From Pseudomonas fluorescens (lineage in GTDB: Bacteria; Pseudomonadota; Gammaproteobacteria; Pseudomonadales; Pseudomonadaceae): DNA of 64,000 bases. Positions within the stretch are counted from its first letter, which is position 1, and the number at the start of each line of letters is the position of its first letter. This document shows positions 28,340 through 40,939 of this stretch, piece after piece. The notes beneath the pieces were generated by a model. It was not told where the DNA came from, did not search any database, and worked only from the letters and a program-made list of their open reading frames with translations. Made by a program: the position numbers and the translations under genes. The stretch spans positions 3,658,001 through 3,722,000 of the forward strand of contig NZ_CP008896.1 of NCBI RefSeq assembly GCF_000730425.1, in the 5' to 3' direction.

Positions 28340-29014
28340 TTACATCCAACCATATTCGGCCATCGACAACGGATCGCCGTCGCCGACAATGATGTGATCT
28401 AAAACCCGCACATCCACCAGATCCAGGGCTTTTTGCAGCACCTTGGTCAACTTTCGATCAGCGATGCTCGGCTCGGCATTCCCGGAGGGATGGTTGTGGC
28501 ACAGGATCAGCGCCGCCGCGTTGTAGTCCAAGGCGCGCTTGACCACTTGTCGCGGGTAGACCGTGGCGTTGTCGATGGTGCCCTGGAACAGCGCCTCGAA
28601 GCCCAGCACCCGGTGCTTTGAGTCGAGAAACAGGCAGCCAAATATCTCATGGGGCTGATGGCGCAACAGTGCCTTGAGGTAATCACGCACGGCGACCGGG
28701 CTTTCCAGTACCGACTCATTACGCACATGCTCGGCCAAATGGCGCCGCCCCATTTCCAGCACCGCCTGCAACTGGGCGAACTTGGCCGGCCCCAGGCCCA
28801 GATGCTGGATGAACACGGCCTGTCGGGCCTCCAGCAACGCGCGCAGGCTGCCAAATTGCCCCAGTAGATGGCGCGCCAGATCCACCGCGCTTTTACCCGA
28901 GACGCCGGTACGCAGGAAAATCGCCAGCAACTCGGCATCCGAGAGACTCGCCGCCCCCAACTCCAAAAGCTTCTCCCGCGGGCGCTCCGCCGCAGGCCAA
29001 TTGCGAATACTCAT
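28340..29014 (-). CDS. radC: RadC-family JAMM-domain protein
   Basis: 224 residues. An N-terminal helix-hairpin-helix region (about 20-85) is followed by a JAB1/MPN-like domain with the metal motif [14 protein letters not shown] (about 172-185). The RadC name reflects an old misassignment; the family is linked to DNA processing, but its function is not settled. Divergent from coaBC with a 130-base gap, an arrangement kept across pseudomonads and enterobacteria. Confidence 0.95.
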   Translation of the reverse strand: MSIRNWPAAERPREKLLELGAASLSDAELLAIFLRTGVSGKSAVDLARHLLGQFGSLRALLEARQAVFIQHLGLGPAKFAQLQAVLEMGRRHLAEHVRNESVLESPVAVRDYLKALLRHQPHEIFGCLFLDSKHRVLGFEALFQGTIDNATVYPRQVVKRALDYNAAALILCHNHPSGNAEPSIADRKLTKVLQKALDLVDVRVLDHIIVGDGDPLSMAEYGWM

Positions 29015-29144
29015 GACACCTCCGTGTGCGTGTGCGTCGCTGTTGCATGGCGGACGCTGTGTTATCTTAGCCCCTCTTTTTTGCGCGCGATTTCACCTGG
29101 GGAGGGGGATCGCAACGCCATCACTGAACTGGAAAGGCAAACCA

Positions 29145-30353
29145 ATGCAGCGTCTGTATCGGAAACGCATCGTTCTCGGCGTCGGCGGCGGCATTGCCGC
29201 CTACAAGAGCGCAGAGCTGGTTCGCAGGCTCCTGGACCAGGGCGCAGAAGTGCGTGTGGTCATGACCCGTGGCGGCAGTGAGTTCATTACCCCACTGACC
29301 ATGCAGGCATTGTCCGGCCACCCTGTTCACCTGGACCTGCTGGACCCGGCGGCCGAAGCTGCCATGGGCCATATCGAACTGGCCAAATGGGCCGACCTGG
29401 TGCTGATCGCACCCGCCACTGCCGACCTCATCGCACGCCTCGCCCAAGGTATTGCCGACGACCTGCTGACCACGCTGGTACTGGCCACCGACGCCACCGT
29501 CGCCATCGCCCCGGCGATGAACCAGGCCATGTGGCGCGACCCGGCCACCCAGGCCAACACCCAACTGCTGCAAAGCCGTGGCCTCAAGGTCTTCGGCCCG
29601 GCCTCCGGCAGCCAGGCCTGCGGCGACGTCGGCCTGGGCCGCATGCTCGAAGCCACCGACCTGGCACTGTGCGCCGCCGAGTGTTTCCAGCACCTGGCCC
29701 TGACCGGCAAGCACGTGCTGATTACCGCCGGCCCGACCCAGGAAAACATCGACCCGGTGCGCTACATCACCAACCATAGTTCAGGAAAAATGGGCTTTGC
29801 CCTGGCTGAAGCTGCAGTTGAAGCAGGCGCACGCGTGACCCTGATCACCGGCCCGGTGCATCTGCCGACCCCGGACCGGGTCACCCGCATCGACGTAGTC
29901 AGCGCCCGCGACATGCTCGCGGCCTGTGAGGCAGCGATTCCCTGCGATGTGTTTATCGCTTCGGCAGCGGTCGCAGACTACCGCCCGGAAGTGGTTGCGC
30001 CGCAAAAGCTCAAGAAAGACCCTACAAGCGGTGACGGCCTGCTCCTGCAGATGGTGCGCAACCCGGATATTTTGGCCACCATCGCCACCCGCGCGGATCG
30101 TCCGTTCAGCGTCGGTTTCGCCGCCGAGACCGAAAATCTGCTGGACTACGCCGCACGCAAACTGAAAGACAAAAACCTCGACCTGATCGTTGCCAATGAT
30201 GTCGCCAACCCGAGCATCGGCTTCAACAGTGAGGAAAACGCCTGCAGCGTGATCGACCGCAAGCTGCACGCCACCCTTTTCGCCCAGACCAGCAAGGGCA
30301 AGATTGCCCGCCAGCTGATCTCCTTTATCGCCCAACGGCTGAACCAGGTTTAA
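29145..30353 (+). CDS. coaBC: Bifunctional phosphopantothenoylcysteine decarboxylase / phosphopantothenate-cysteine ligase
   Basis: 402 residues. It carries out two successive steps of coenzyme A synthesis. The CoaC flavoprotein half (1-190) shows [18 protein letters not shown], the catalytic His in [10 protein letters not shown] (H76), PAMNQAMW and the active-site Cys in [11 protein letters not shown] (C159). The CoaB half shows [20 protein letters not shown] and the strand [12 protein letters not shown]. The ATG at 29145 follows GGAAAGG. First of coaBC-dut-algC-argB, all on the same strand with short gaps. Confidence 0.97.
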   Translation: MQRLYRKRIVLGVGGGIAAYKSAELVRRLLDQGAEVRVVMTRGGSEFITPLTMQALSGHPVHLDLLDPAAEAAMGHIELAKWADLVLIAPATADLIARLAQGIADDLLTTLVLATDATVAIAPAMNQAMWRDPATQANTQLLQSRGLKVFGPASGSQACGDVGLGRMLEATDLALCAAECFQHLALTGKHVLITAGPTQENIDPVRYITNHSSGKMGFALAEAAVEAGARVTLITGPVHLPTPDRVTRIDVVSARDMLAACEAAIPCDVFIASAAVADYRPEVVAPQKLKKDPTSGDGLLLQMVRNPDILATIATRADRPFSVGFAAETENLLDYAARKLKDKNLDLIVANDVANPSIGFNSEENACSVIDRKLHATLFAQTSKGKIARQLISFIAQRLNQV

Positions 30354-30358
30354 TTTCC

Positions 30359-30814
30359 ATGCACGCTTTGCAAGCCAAGATCCTCGACCCCCGCATCGGC
30401 AGCGAATTCCCACTGCCGGCCTACGCCACACCAGGCTCCGCCGGCCTGGACCTGCGTGCCATGCTCAAGCAGGACACCGTCCTTGAGCCGGGCCAGACCC
30501 TGCTGATCCCCACCGGCCTGTCGATCTACGTCGGCGATCCTGGCCTGGCGGCGCTGATCCTGCCGCGCTCCGGCCTGGGCCACAAACACGGGATCGTCCT
30601 GGGCAACCTGGTAGGCCTGATCGACTCCGACTACCAGGGCGAACTGATGGTCTCGTGCTGGAACCGTGGCCAGACCGCCTTCAACATCGCCGTCGGCGAG
30701 CGTATCGCCCAACTGGTGCTGGTACCGGTGGTACAGGCGCATTTCGAGCTGGTGACCGAGTTCGACGAAACCCAGCGTGGCGCGGGCGGTTTCGGGCATT
30801 CCGGCAGCCACTGA
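30359..30814 (+). CDS. dut: Deoxyuridine 5'-triphosphate nucleotidohydrolase
   Basis: 151 residues. Trimeric dUTPase that keeps uracil out of DNA and yields dUMP. The five motifs are visible: [40 protein letters not shown] and the glycine-rich C-terminal arm [10 protein letters not shown]. It begins 5 bases after the coaBC stop, so the two are probably cotranscribed. Confidence 0.97.
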   Translation: MHALQAKILDPRIGSEFPLPAYATPGSAGLDLRAMLKQDTVLEPGQTLLIPTGLSIYVGDPGLAALILPRSGLGHKHGIVLGNLVGLIDSDYQGELMVSCWNRGQTAFNIAVGERIAQLVLVPVVQAHFELVTEFDETQRGAGGFGHSGSH

Positions 30815-30971
30815 CTACGCTCAGGCATGCCGGGCGCTGCGTCCGGCATGCCCCGATGGCATTTTCGCACCACGAACTCTAGGGCAAAAACGCCGTCTTA
30901 CGCTTCAGTTTGAGCCTACCGGTCGCCACATTCAGGCCTGTCCGCCCCGTATCGATGGAGTTTCCCCAGTG

Positions 30972-32369
30972 ATGAGCAACGCAGCCCCAGTCGCACCGAC
31001 GTTTCCCGACAGCATTTTCCGCGCCTACGACATCCGTGGCGTCGTCCCGAAAACCCTGACCGCCGAAACCGCCTACTGGATCGGCCGCGCCATCGGCTCC
31101 CAAAGCCTGGCCCAGGGCGAGCCCAACGTCTCTGTCGGGCGCGACGGCCGCCTGTCCGGCCCCGAGCTGGTGGAGCGCCTGATCCAAGGCCTGGCCGACA
31201 GTGGCTGCCATGTCAGTGACGTAGGCCTGGTACCGACGCCGGCGCTGTACTACGCCGCCAACGTACTGGCCGGCAAATCCGGTGTCATGCTCACCGGCAG
31301 CCACAACCCATCGGACTACAACGGCTTCAAGATCGTGATCGCTGGCGACACCTTGGCCAACGAACAGATCCAGGCCCTGCACACTCGCCTCAAGACCAAT
31401 GACCTGACCAGCGGCCAGGGCAGTATCACCAAGGTCGATATCCTCCAGCGCTATTCGGACGAAATCACCCGCGACGTCAAGCTTGAGCGCCGCCTGAAAG
31501 TCGTGGTGGACTGCGGCAACGGTGCGGCCGGCGTGATCGCCCCGCAACTGCTCGAAGCCCTGAACTGCGAGGTGATCCCGCTGTTCTGCGACGTCGACGG
31601 CAACTTCCCCAACCATCACCCGGACCCGGGCAAGCCTGAAAACCTGGTGGACCTGATCGCCAAGGTCGAAGAAGTCGGCGCCGATGTCGGCCTGGCCTTC
31701 GATGGCGACGGCGACCGCGTGGGCGTGGTGACCAACACCGGCAGCATTGTGTTCCCCGACCGCCTGCTGATGCTGTTCGCCCGTGATGTGGTGGCACGCA
31801 ACCCTGGTGCCGAGATCATCTTCGACGTCAAATGCACCCGTCGCCTGACACCGCTGATCAAGGAGTACGGCGGCCGCCCACTGATGTGGAAGACTGGTCA
31901 TTCGTTGATCAAAAAGAAAATGAAGGAAACCGGCGCCCTGCTGGCCGGCGAAATGAGTGGCCATGTGTTCTTCAAGGAGCGCTGGTTCGGTTTTGACGAC
32001 GGCATCTACAGCGCCGCCCGCCTGCTGGAGATACTCAGCAAGGAAAAATCCAGCGCCGAAGTGCTGTTCGAGACCTTCCCGAACGATATTTCGACGCCGG
32101 AAATCAATATCCATGTGACCGAAGAGAGCAAATTCAGCATCATTGATGCTCTGCACGATGCGCAATGGGGTGAAGGCGCCAACCTGACCACCATTGATGG
32201 TGTGCGAGTCGATTATGCCGAAGGCTGGGGCCTGGTTCGCGCGTCCAACACCACTCCGGTGCTGGTCCTGCGTTTCGAGGCGGATACCGAGGCCGAGTTG
32301 CAGCGCATCAAGGACGTGTTCCACGCCCAGTTGAAACGCGTTGCCCCTGATCTCCAACTACCGTTCTGA
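30972..32369 (+). CDS. algC: Phosphomannomutase/phosphoglucomutase
   Basis: 465 residues. It interconverts hexose 6- and 1-phosphates for alginate, LPS and other polysaccharides. The phosphoserine loop VMLTGSHNPSDYNGFK (Ser110), the Mg loop DGDGDR (244-249) and the sugar-specificity loop GEMSGH are present. A GTG directly before the ATG (30969) is better spaced from GGAG and could be the true start. There is no room for the long N-terminal membrane extension annotated for some Pseudomonas AlgC proteins, because dut ends 157 bases upstream. Followed 21 bases later by argB. Confidence 0.96.
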   Translation: MSNAAPVAPTFPDSIFRAYDIRGVVPKTLTAETAYWIGRAIGSQSLAQGEPNVSVGRDGRLSGPELVERLIQGLADSGCHVSDVGLVPTPALYYAANVLAGKSGVMLTGSHNPSDYNGFKIVIAGDTLANEQIQALHTRLKTNDLTSGQGSITKVDILQRYSDEITRDVKLERRLKVVVDCGNGAAGVIAPQLLEALNCEVIPLFCDVDGNFPNHHPDPGKPENLVDLIAKVEEVGADVGLAFDGDGDRVGVVTNTGSIVFPDRLLMLFARDVVARNPGAEIIFDVKCTRRLTPLIKEYGGRPLMWKTGHSLIKKKMKETGALLAGEMSGHVFFKERWFGFDDGIYSAARLLEILSKEKSSAEVLFETFPNDISTPEINIHVTEESKFSIIDALHDAQWGEGANLTTIDGVRVDYAEGWGLVRASNTTPVLVLRFEADTEAELQRIKDVFHAQLKRVAPDLQLPF

Positions 32370-32390
32370 TTATTTGCCCCGGAGCCCTGA

Positions 32391-33296
<906 letters not shown>

Positions 33297-33304
33297 GCAC
33301 CAGA

Positions 33305-33349
33305 AAACAAAAGGCCCCGCTCAATCAAATTGAGCGGGGCCTTTTGTTT
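33305..33349 (+). terminator. Strong rho-independent terminator after argB
   Basis: A perfect 21-bp stem begins AAACAAAAGGCCCCGC at 33305 and ends in GCCTTTTGTTT at 33349, with a three-base loop CAA. It closes the coaBC-dut-algC-argB run and, being symmetric, can also stop leftward transcription from pyrE. Confidence 0.95.
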
Positions 33350-33363
33350 GCACTCGATCCAAA

Positions 33364-33452
33364 TGTGGGAGCGGGCTTGCTCGCGAAAGCGGAGTGTCAG
33401 TCACTGAATATGTTTCTGACCTACCGTATTCGCGAGCAAGCCCGCTCCCACA
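33364..33452. repeat. REPIN, GTGGGAGCGGGCTTGCTCGCG type
   Basis: TGTGGGAGCGGGCTTGCTCG from 33364 and its inverse complement ending at 33452. It lies between the argB terminator and the pyrE stop. Confidence 0.9.
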
Positions 33453-33462
33453 GGGTTCGGTA

Positions 33463-34107
33463 TCAGACGCCAAATTGTTCGCGGTATGCGCGAACAGCCG
33501 GCAGGTGCTGCTTGAGCTGCGGGTCGTCTTCGAGGAACTGCAATACCTGGTTCAGCGACACGATACTGACCACGGGAATCCCGAAATCACGCTCCACTTC
33601 CTGGATCGCCGACAACTCACCGTTGCCGCGTTCCTGGCGGTTCAGCGCAATCAGCACGCCCGCGGCCTTGGCGCCCTCCTGGGACGCAATGATCTGCATC
33701 ACTTCGCGAATCGCGGTACCGGCGGTGATCACGTCGTCAATGATCAGCACTTCACCAGCCAGCGGCGCGCCGACCAGGCTACCACCCTCGCCGTGGGCCT
33801 TGGCTTCCTTGCGGTTGAAGCACCATGGCAGATCCCGGCCGTGATGTTCAGCCAGGGCCACGGCGGTCGCGGCAGCCAATGGAATGCCTTTGTAGGCCGG
33901 GCCAAACAGCACGTCGAAGGAAATACCGCTTTCAACGATGGCGGCGGCGTAGAAACGACCCAGCTGCGCCAGGGCAGAACCCGAATTGAACAGGCCGGCA
34001 TTGAAGAAGTATGGGCTGGTGCGCCCGGACTTGAGGGTGAACTCACCGAAGCGCAAAACCCCGCGATCGATGGCAAAACGAATGAAATCGCGTTGATACG
34101 CCTGCAT
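33463..34107 (-). CDS. pyrE: Orotate phosphoribosyltransferase
   Basis: 214 residues. Converts orotate and PRPP to OMP in pyrimidine synthesis. The PRPP loop [16 protein letters not shown] (about 118-133) and [11 protein letters not shown] are diagnostic. I use the ATG at 34107 ([12 protein letters not shown]); an in-frame start at 34128 adds seven residues. Divergent from crc, a pairing conserved in Pseudomonas. Confidence 0.97.
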   Translation of the reverse strand: MQAYQRDFIRFAIDRGVLRFGEFTLKSGRTSPYFFNAGLFNSGSALAQLGRFYAAAIVESGISFDVLFGPAYKGIPLAAATAVALAEHHGRDLPWCFNRKEAKAHGEGGSLVGAPLAGEVLIIDDVITAGTAIREVMQIIASQEGAKAAGVLIALNRQERGNGELSAIQEVERDFGIPVVSIVSLNQVLQFLEDDPQLKQHLPAVRAYREQFGV

Positions 34108-34151
34108 GAAAAAAGCCTCAGATACCACGGATTTAGCTAAATAGGTAGACC

Positions 34152-34168
34152 GCGTGTATCATACACGC
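34152..34168. promoter_or_regulatory. 17-base palindrome in the pyrE-crc divergent promoter region
   Basis: GCGTGTAT (34152-34159), C, ATACACGC (34161-34168), perfect 8-bp arms about one central base. It lies 22 bases before the crc start codon and 45 before pyrE. It could be an operator shared by both genes; no regulator is recognised. Confidence 0.4.
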
Positions 34169-34189
34169 ACGCGATTTTTGGGGCCATTT

Positions 34190-34969
34190 ATGCGGATCAT
34201 CAGTGTGAACGTTAATGGTATTCAGGCTGCAGTCGAGCGTGGTTTGCTCAGTTGGCTGCAAGCCCAGAATGCCGACGTCATCTGCCTGCAGGACACCCGC
34301 GCCTCCGCCTTTGAACTGGACGACCCAGCCTTCCAACTGGATGGCTACTTCCTTTATGCCTGTGATGCCGAAGTCCCTGCCCAAGGTGGCGTGGCTCTGT
34401 ATTCACGGTTGCAACCCAAGGCGGTCATCAGCGGCCTCGGCTTCGAGACAGCCGATCGCTACGGGCGCTACCTGCAAGCCGATTTCGACAAAGTCAGTAT
34501 TGCCACCTTGCTCCTCCCTTCAGGGATGAACGGTGATGAAGACTTGAACCAGAAGTTCAAGCTAATGGACGATTTCGCCCGTTATCTGGATAAACAGCGA
34601 CGCAAACGCCGCGAGTACATTTATTGTGGCTCGCTGTATGTGGCGCAACAGAAGCTGGATATCAAGAACTGGCGCGACAGCCAGCAATCCCCGGGCTTCC
34701 TGGCGCCGGAACGGGCCTGGATGGACGAGATTGTCGGCAACATGGGTTATGTAGATGCCTTGCGTGAAGTCAGCCGCGAAGGCGACCAGTACAGCTGGTG
34801 GCCGGACAACGAACAGGCCGAGATGCTTAACCTGGGCTGGCGTTTTGACTACCAGTTGCTGACCCCCGGCCTGCGCCGGTTTGTCCGCAGCGCACGCCTG
34901 CCGCGTCAACCGCGCTTCTCGCAACACGCGCCGTTGATCGTGGACTACGACTGGACCTTGACCATCTGA
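34190..34969 (+). CDS. crc: Catabolite repression control protein Crc
   Basis: 259 residues, exactly the Crc length. It has the exonuclease III-like fold (MRIISVNVNGIQAAVERGLL at the start) but lacks AP-endonuclease activity in studied species. Crc acts with Hfq to block translation of catabolic mRNAs bearing A-rich targets when preferred carbon sources are present, so it may control several catabolic genes in this window (dadA, kauB, the amine oxidase). ATG at 34190 fits the conserved N-terminus. Terminator follows. Confidence 0.97.
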   Translation: MRIISVNVNGIQAAVERGLLSWLQAQNADVICLQDTRASAFELDDPAFQLDGYFLYACDAEVPAQGGVALYSRLQPKAVISGLGFETADRYGRYLQADFDKVSIATLLLPSGMNGDEDLNQKFKLMDDFARYLDKQRRKRREYIYCGSLYVAQQKLDIKNWRDSQQSPGFLAPERAWMDEIVGNMGYVDALREVSREGDQYSWWPDNEQAEMLNLGWRFDYQLLTPGLRRFVRSARLPRQPRFSQHAPLIVDYDWTLTI

Positions 34970-34983
34970 GGCCAACATCCAGG

Positions 34984-35019
34984 CACAAAAAAACCGACAT
35001 CGCTGTCGGTTTTTTTGTG
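34984..35019. terminator. Rho-independent terminator between crc and the DUF4870 gene
   Basis: CACAAAAAAACCGACA (34984-34999), loop TCGC, TGTCGGTTTTTTTGTG (35004-35019). A perfect 16-bp inverted repeat with A and T tracts, usable in both directions; it lies between two convergent genes. Confidence 0.92.
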
Positions 35020-35027
35020 GGCGATCA

Positions 35028-35396
35028 TTATTTGATCAATCGCCATGTACAAGGGTAGCGGTAGGCAATGCCTTTGTTGGCCTTGACCCCACCAATGATG
35101 GTCAACACCAGCGCGGCGATCACCAACACCACCATCAACAGGAAGCCAATCACCACGAACCCCAGGACAAAGCAGACCAGCCAGGCGATGACCACGGTCA
35201 ACTGGAAGTTCAGGGCCTCCTTGCCCTGATCATCGATCAGCGGGTCCATGTCCTTCTTCACCTGCCACAGGATCAACGGCCCCAGCACGCTGCCAAAGGG
35301 GAACACCAAGCCCAGGAACGCCGCGAAGTGACAGAGCATGGCCCACTGGCGCACTTCCTTGTTCTGGGCTGACACGGGAAGCTGGTTGTCACTCAT
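35028..35396 (-). CDS. DUF4870 small membrane protein
   Basis: 122 residues. About three hydrophobic stretches (VRQWAMLCHFAAFLGLVFP; LTVVIAWLVCFVLGFVVIG; a final MVVLVIAALVLTIIGG) and the family's DDQGKEALNFQLT between the first and second. DUF4870 (Tic20-like) membrane proteins have no settled role in bacteria. Ends against crc; the rph gene lies upstream on the same strand, 23 bases away, so the two may be cotranscribed. Confidence 0.85.
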   Translation of the reverse strand: MSDNQLPVSAQNKEVRQWAMLCHFAAFLGLVFPFGSVLGPLILWQVKKDMDPLIDDQGKEALNFQLTVVIAWLVCFVLGFVVIGFLLMVVLVIAALVLTIIGGVKANKGIAYRYPCTWRLIK

Positions 35397-35419
35397 GGCG
35401 TTGCTCCTTGAGGCCGGTT

Positions 35420-36142
35420 TCAGTCAGCCAGTGTGGCGTTCTGCAGTTCGAAGATTTCGCTCATGCCTTTCTGGGCCAGGGCCAGCATAGCGTTCAGTTC
35501 TGCCGGCTGGAACGGCGCGCCTTCGGCGGTGCCCTGCACTTCGATGAAACCACCGGTGCTGGTCATGACCACGTTCAGGTCAGTCTCGGCCGCCGAATCT
35601 TCCAGATAGTCCAGGTCCAGAACAGGCTCGCCCTGATACATGCCCACCGATACGGCAGCAATCATCTGCTTGAGCGGATCACCGCCTTTCAAGCCGCCGC
35701 GCTTCTTGATCACTTTCAGCGCATCGACCAGCGCCACCATGGCACCAGTGATGGATGCGGTGCGGGTGCCGCCATCGGCCTGGATCACGTCGCAGTCGAC
35801 GTACAGGGTCACATCGCCCAATTTAGACATGTCCAGCGCTGCGCGCAGGGAGCGACCGATCAGGCGCTGGATTTCCAGGGTACGACCACCCTGCTTGCCA
35901 CGGCTGGCTTCACGCTGGTTACGCTCGCCGGTGGCGCGCGGCAGCATGCCGTATTCAGCGGTCAACCAACCCTGGCCCTGGCCCTTGAGGAACCGCGGCA
36001 CGCCGTTTTCAACGCTGACGGTGCAGATGACCTTGGTATCGCCAAACTCGACCAGTACAGATCCCTCGGCGTGTTTGGTGTAGTTGCGGGTGATGCGGAT
36101 CGAGCGGAGCTGATCGGCAACGCGACCACTTGGACGTTTCAT
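35420..36142 (-). CDS. rph: Ribonuclease PH
   Basis: 240 residues. Phosphorolytic 3'-5' exoribonuclease that trims tRNA 3' ends. [23 protein letters not shown] is split across the N-terminal RNase PH fold; [22 protein letters not shown] and [18 protein letters not shown] are family blocks. The start at 36142 ([13 protein letters not shown]) matches the family; a longer frame starts at 36181. Divergent from yicC. Confidence 0.97.
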   Translation of the reverse strand: MKRPSGRVADQLRSIRITRNYTKHAEGSVLVEFGDTKVICTVSVENGVPRFLKGQGQGWLTAEYGMLPRATGERNQREASRGKQGGRTLEIQRLIGRSLRAALDMSKLGDVTLYVDCDVIQADGGTRTASITGAMVALVDALKVIKKRGGLKGGDPLKQMIAAVSVGMYQGEPVLDLDYLEDSAAETDLNVVMTSTGGFIEVQGTAEGAPFQPAELNAMLALAQKGMSEIFELQNATLAD

Positions 36143-36375
36143 AGGGGATACCTGTACTAAGGACGAAAAACTGCCGAGCATTATAGAGCCGCAGGCCGCT
36201 TCTCGGCACTGCTAATAAATTCGGTTACGAATGGGCAGCCCCTGCCACCCTTTGTCACAGCCACCATTTGGGACCGCTCGCCCCGTTGCGCTACAATCCT
36301 GCGCCTTCGCAGCCAGTCGGCTTCAATCTACCCACCAGCCCGCCCGTTTGCGGGACTGTATCGCGAGGTACCTCC

Positions 36376-37870
<1,495 letters not shown>

Positions 37871-38037
37871 ATGGCTCTTTCCAAAACCGCTGCAAGGGCC
37901 TTACATTGGCACTTGTAGCGTGTTTACCGGGGCCTGCGGAAAATCAGCGCTTCCCTAAACGCTGGTGATTTTTTAAACTGTTGAGTCCGCTCGCCCAACC
38001 GGGCAGCGCGCATCTTGCATTCGCTCCGAGGAATACC

Positions 38038-38301
38038 ATGGCCCGCGTAACCGTTGAAGACTGCCTAGAACACGTGGATAACCGCTTTGAGCTGGTCATG
38101 CTCTCTACCAAGCGTGCCCGTCAATTGGCCACTGGCGGCAAAGAGCCTCTGGTCCAGTGGGAAAACGACAAGCCTACCGTTGTAGCCTTGCGCGAAATCG
38201 CTGAAGGCCTGATGAGCTACGAGTTCATTGCCAACGCTGAGATCGTTGAAGACGAACCGCTGTTTGCAGCGTTCGAGGACGAGTCCAACGAGGCCGTCTA
38301 A
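38038..38301 (+). CDS. rpoZ: RNA polymerase omega subunit
   Basis: 87 residues. [20 protein letters not shown] and RARQLATGG are the omega signature. Omega helps assemble RNA polymerase and forms part of a ppGpp-binding site, which suits its place 60 bases ahead of spoT. I use the ATG at 38038 with GAGGAA upstream; the frame also runs to 37981. Confidence 0.97.
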   Translation: MARVTVEDCLEHVDNRFELVMLSTKRARQLATGGKEPLVQWENDKPTVVALREIAEGLMSYEFIANAEIVEDEPLFAAFEDESNEAV

Positions 38302-38361
38302 GCCTATGCCTGGTCGACGTAGCACGGCGCGGGGTCACAGCCTTCGGCAGGAGTTAACACT

Positions 38362-40467
38362 TTGCCGAGCATAGACGCCCTCGCCGATCGCTTATCGACC
38401 TACCTCGGCACCGACCAGGTCAACCTGGTCCGCCGAGCGTATTTCTACGCCGAACAAGCCCACGACGGCCAACGCCGCCGCAGCGGCGAGGCGTATGTCA
38501 CCCATCCTCTTGCGGTGGCCAATATTCTTGCCGACATGCACATGGACCATCAAAGCCTGATGGCCGCGATGCTGCATGACGTGATCGAAGACACCGGTAT
38601 TGCCAAGGAAGCGCTCAGCGCGCAATTTGGCGAAACCGTGGCCGACCTGGTCGACGGGGTCAGCAAGCTGACCCAGATGAACTTCGAGACCAAAGCCGAG
38701 GCCCAGGCGGAAAACTTCCAGAAAATGGCCATGGCCATGGCCAGGGATATCCGGGTGATCCTGGTCAAGCTTGCCGACCGGCTGCACAACATGCGTACGC
38801 TGGAAGTGCTATCCGGCGAAAAACGCCGGCGCATCGCCAAGGAAACCCTGGAAATCTACGCGCCCATCGCCAACCGGCTGGGCATGCACGCCATTCGTAT
38901 CGAGTTCGAAGACCTTGGCTTCAAGGCGATGCACCCGATGCGCTCGGCGCGCATCTACCAGGCGGTCAAGCGCGCCCGGGGCAATCGCAAGGAAATCGTC
39001 AACAAGATCGAAGAGTCCCTGAGCCATTGCCTGGCAATCGACGAGATTGAAGGCGAAGTCAGCGGGCGGCAGAAACATATCTACGGCATCTACAAGAAGA
39101 TGCGCGGCAAGCGTCGGGCGTTCAACGAGATCATGGACGTGTATGCGTTCCGCATCATCGTCGACAAGGTCGATACCTGCTACCGCGTGCTGGGCGCTGT
39201 ACATAATTTGTACAAGCCCCTGCCGGGCCGCTTCAAGGACTACATTGCCATCCCCAAGGCCAACGGCTATCAGTCCCTGCATACCACGCTGTTTGGCATG
39301 CACGGGGTACCGATCGAGATCCAGATCCGCACCCGGGAAATGGAAGAGATGGCCAACAACGGCATCGCCGCCCATTGGCTGTACAAATCCAGTGGCGACG
39401 AACAGCCCAAAGGCACCCATGCCCGCGCCCGCCAGTGGGTCAAAGGCGTGCTGGAAATGCAGCAGCGTGCCGGCAACTCCCTGGAATTCATCGAAAGCGT
39501 GAAGATCGACCTGTTCCCGGACGAGGTCTACGTGTTCACGCCCAAAGGCCGCATCATGGAGCTGCCCAAGGGTTCTACGGCGGTCGACTTTGCCTACGCG
39601 GTACACACCGACGTCGGCAACAGCTGCATTGCCTGCCGGATCAACCGTCGCCTGGCCCCGCTGTCGGAACCGCTGCAAAGCGGCTCCACCGTGGAGATCG
39701 TCAGCGCGCCGGGGGCCCGGCCAAATCCGGCCTGGCTCAACTTCGTGGTCACCGGCAAGGCTCGCACCCATATCCGCCATGCCCTGAAGCTACAACGCCG
39801 CTCCGAGTCCATCAGCCTGGGCGAACGCCTGCTGAACAAGGTACTCAACGGTTTCGACAGCTCCCTGGAGAAGATCCCCGCCGAGCGCGTGCAGGCGATC
39901 CTCCACGAGTACCGCCAGGAAACCATCGAAGACCTGCTTGAAGATATCGGCCTGGGCAACCGCATGGCCTACGTCGTTGCCCGTCGCCTGCTGGGCGAAG
40001 GCGAACAACTGCCGAGCCCCGAAGGCCCGCTGGCCATTCGCGGCACCGAAGGCCTGGTGCTGAGCTACGCCAAGTGCTGCACGCCGATCCCGGGCGACCC
40101 GATTGTCGGGCACCTGTCCGCTGGCAAAGGCATGGTCGTGCACCTGGACAACTGTCGCAACATCAGTGAAATCCGCCACAACCCGGAAAAATGCATCCAG
40201 CTGTCATGGGCCAAGGATGTGACCGGCGAATTCAACGTCGAACTGCGGGTCGAGCTGGAGCACCAGCGAGGCCTGATCGCCTTGCTGGCCAGCAGCGTCA
40301 ACGCCGCCGATGGCAATATCGAAAAAATCAGCATGGACGAGCGCGATGGTCGCATCAGCGTGGTTCAGTTGGTGGTCAGCGTGCACGACCGCGTGCACCT
40401 GGCCCGCGTGATCAAGAAATTGCGTGCCCTGACCGGGGTTATCCGCATCACTCGCATGCGCGCATGA
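38362..40467 (+). CDS. spoT: Bifunctional (p)ppGpp synthetase/hydrolase SpoT
   Basis: 701 residues. N-terminal HD hydrolase domain (MLHDVIEDT, residues about 70-78; also LVKLADRLHNMRTLE), synthetase domain (GRFKDYIAIPKANGYQSLHT, around 293-312), TGS domain (VYVFTPKGRIMELPKGSTAVDFA begins near 390), and a C-terminal ACT domain. The start codon is TTG at 38362: CAGGAG lies 8 bases upstream and the first residues PSIDALADRLSTYLG match the Pseudomonas protein, with no closer ATG. Mg-dependent hydrolysis and weak synthesis of ppGpp; regulates stress and starvation responses. Followed by ridA. Confidence 0.97.
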   Translation: MPSIDALADRLSTYLGTDQVNLVRRAYFYAEQAHDGQRRRSGEAYVTHPLAVANILADMHMDHQSLMAAMLHDVIEDTGIAKEALSAQFGETVADLVDGVSKLTQMNFETKAEAQAENFQKMAMAMARDIRVILVKLADRLHNMRTLEVLSGEKRRRIAKETLEIYAPIANRLGMHAIRIEFEDLGFKAMHPMRSARIYQAVKRARGNRKEIVNKIEESLSHCLAIDEIEGEVSGRQKHIYGIYKKMRGKRRAFNEIMDVYAFRIIVDKVDTCYRVLGAVHNLYKPLPGRFKDYIAIPKANGYQSLHTTLFGMHGVPIEIQIRTREMEEMANNGIAAHWLYKSSGDEQPKGTHARARQWVKGVLEMQQRAGNSLEFIESVKIDLFPDEVYVFTPKGRIMELPKGSTAVDFAYAVHTDVGNSCIACRINRRLAPLSEPLQSGSTVEIVSAPGARPNPAWLNFVVTGKARTHIRHALKLQRRSESISLGERLLNKVLNGFDSSLEKIPAERVQAILHEYRQETIEDLLEDIGLGNRMAYVVARRLLGEGEQLPSPEGPLAIRGTEGLVLSYAKCCTPIPGDPIVGHLSAGKGMVVHLDNCRNISEIRHNPEKCIQLSWAKDVTGEFNVELRVELEHQRGLIALLASSVNAADGNIEKISMDERDGRISVVQLVVSVHDRVHLARVIKKLRALTGVIRITRMRA

Positions 40468-40503
40468 CACCCCCTATATCCCGGACATTACAAGGAGTCA
40501 TTC

Positions 40504-40884
40504 ATGACCAAGACTGTTATCACCAGCGACAAGGCACCTGCCGCCATCGGTACTTATTCCCAGGCGATCAAGGCGGGCAACACCGTCTACATGTCCGGCC
40601 AGATCCCGCTGGACCCAAAGACCATGGAGCTGGTTGAAGGCTTCGAAGCCCAAACCGTGCAGGTCTTCGAAAACCTCAAGTCGGTAGCCGAAGCAGCGGG
40701 CGGTTCGTTCAAGGACATCGTCAAGTTGAACATCTTCCTCACCGACCTGAGCCACTTTGCCAAGGTCAACGAGATCATGGGCAAGTACTTCGAGCAGCCC
40801 TACCCAGCCCGCGCCGCCATTGGCGTTGCCGCCCTGCCCAAGGGCTCGCAGGTTGAGATGGACGCGATTCTGGTCATCGAGTAA
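40504..40884 (+). CDS. ridA: RidA reactive intermediate deaminase
   Basis: 126 residues. Canonical RidA with [27 protein letters not shown] and the carboxylate-binding arginine in [15 protein letters not shown]. It clears 2-aminoacrylate and related enamines, protecting PLP enzymes. It begins 36 bases after spoT, with AAGGAG upstream. The dad operon copy at 14743-15096 is a more divergent paralogue of the same family. Confidence 0.96.
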   Translation: MTKTVITSDKAPAAIGTYSQAIKAGNTVYMSGQIPLDPKTMELVEGFEAQTVQVFENLKSVAEAAGGSFKDIVKLNIFLTDLSHFAKVNEIMGKYFEQPYPARAAIGVAALPKGSQVEMDAILVIE

Positions 40885-40939
40885 TGCATTCGGCGCAACC
40901 CAAGGGGTTGCGCCGACTTCGTTTTAAAAGGATTCCGTA

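Noticed and set aside
30777..30971. Possible N-terminal extension of AlgC (in-frame 65 codons)
   Set aside because: It overlaps the end of dut and shows no membrane domain like the long Pseudomonas AlgC form; the ribosome site is directly before 30969/30972.
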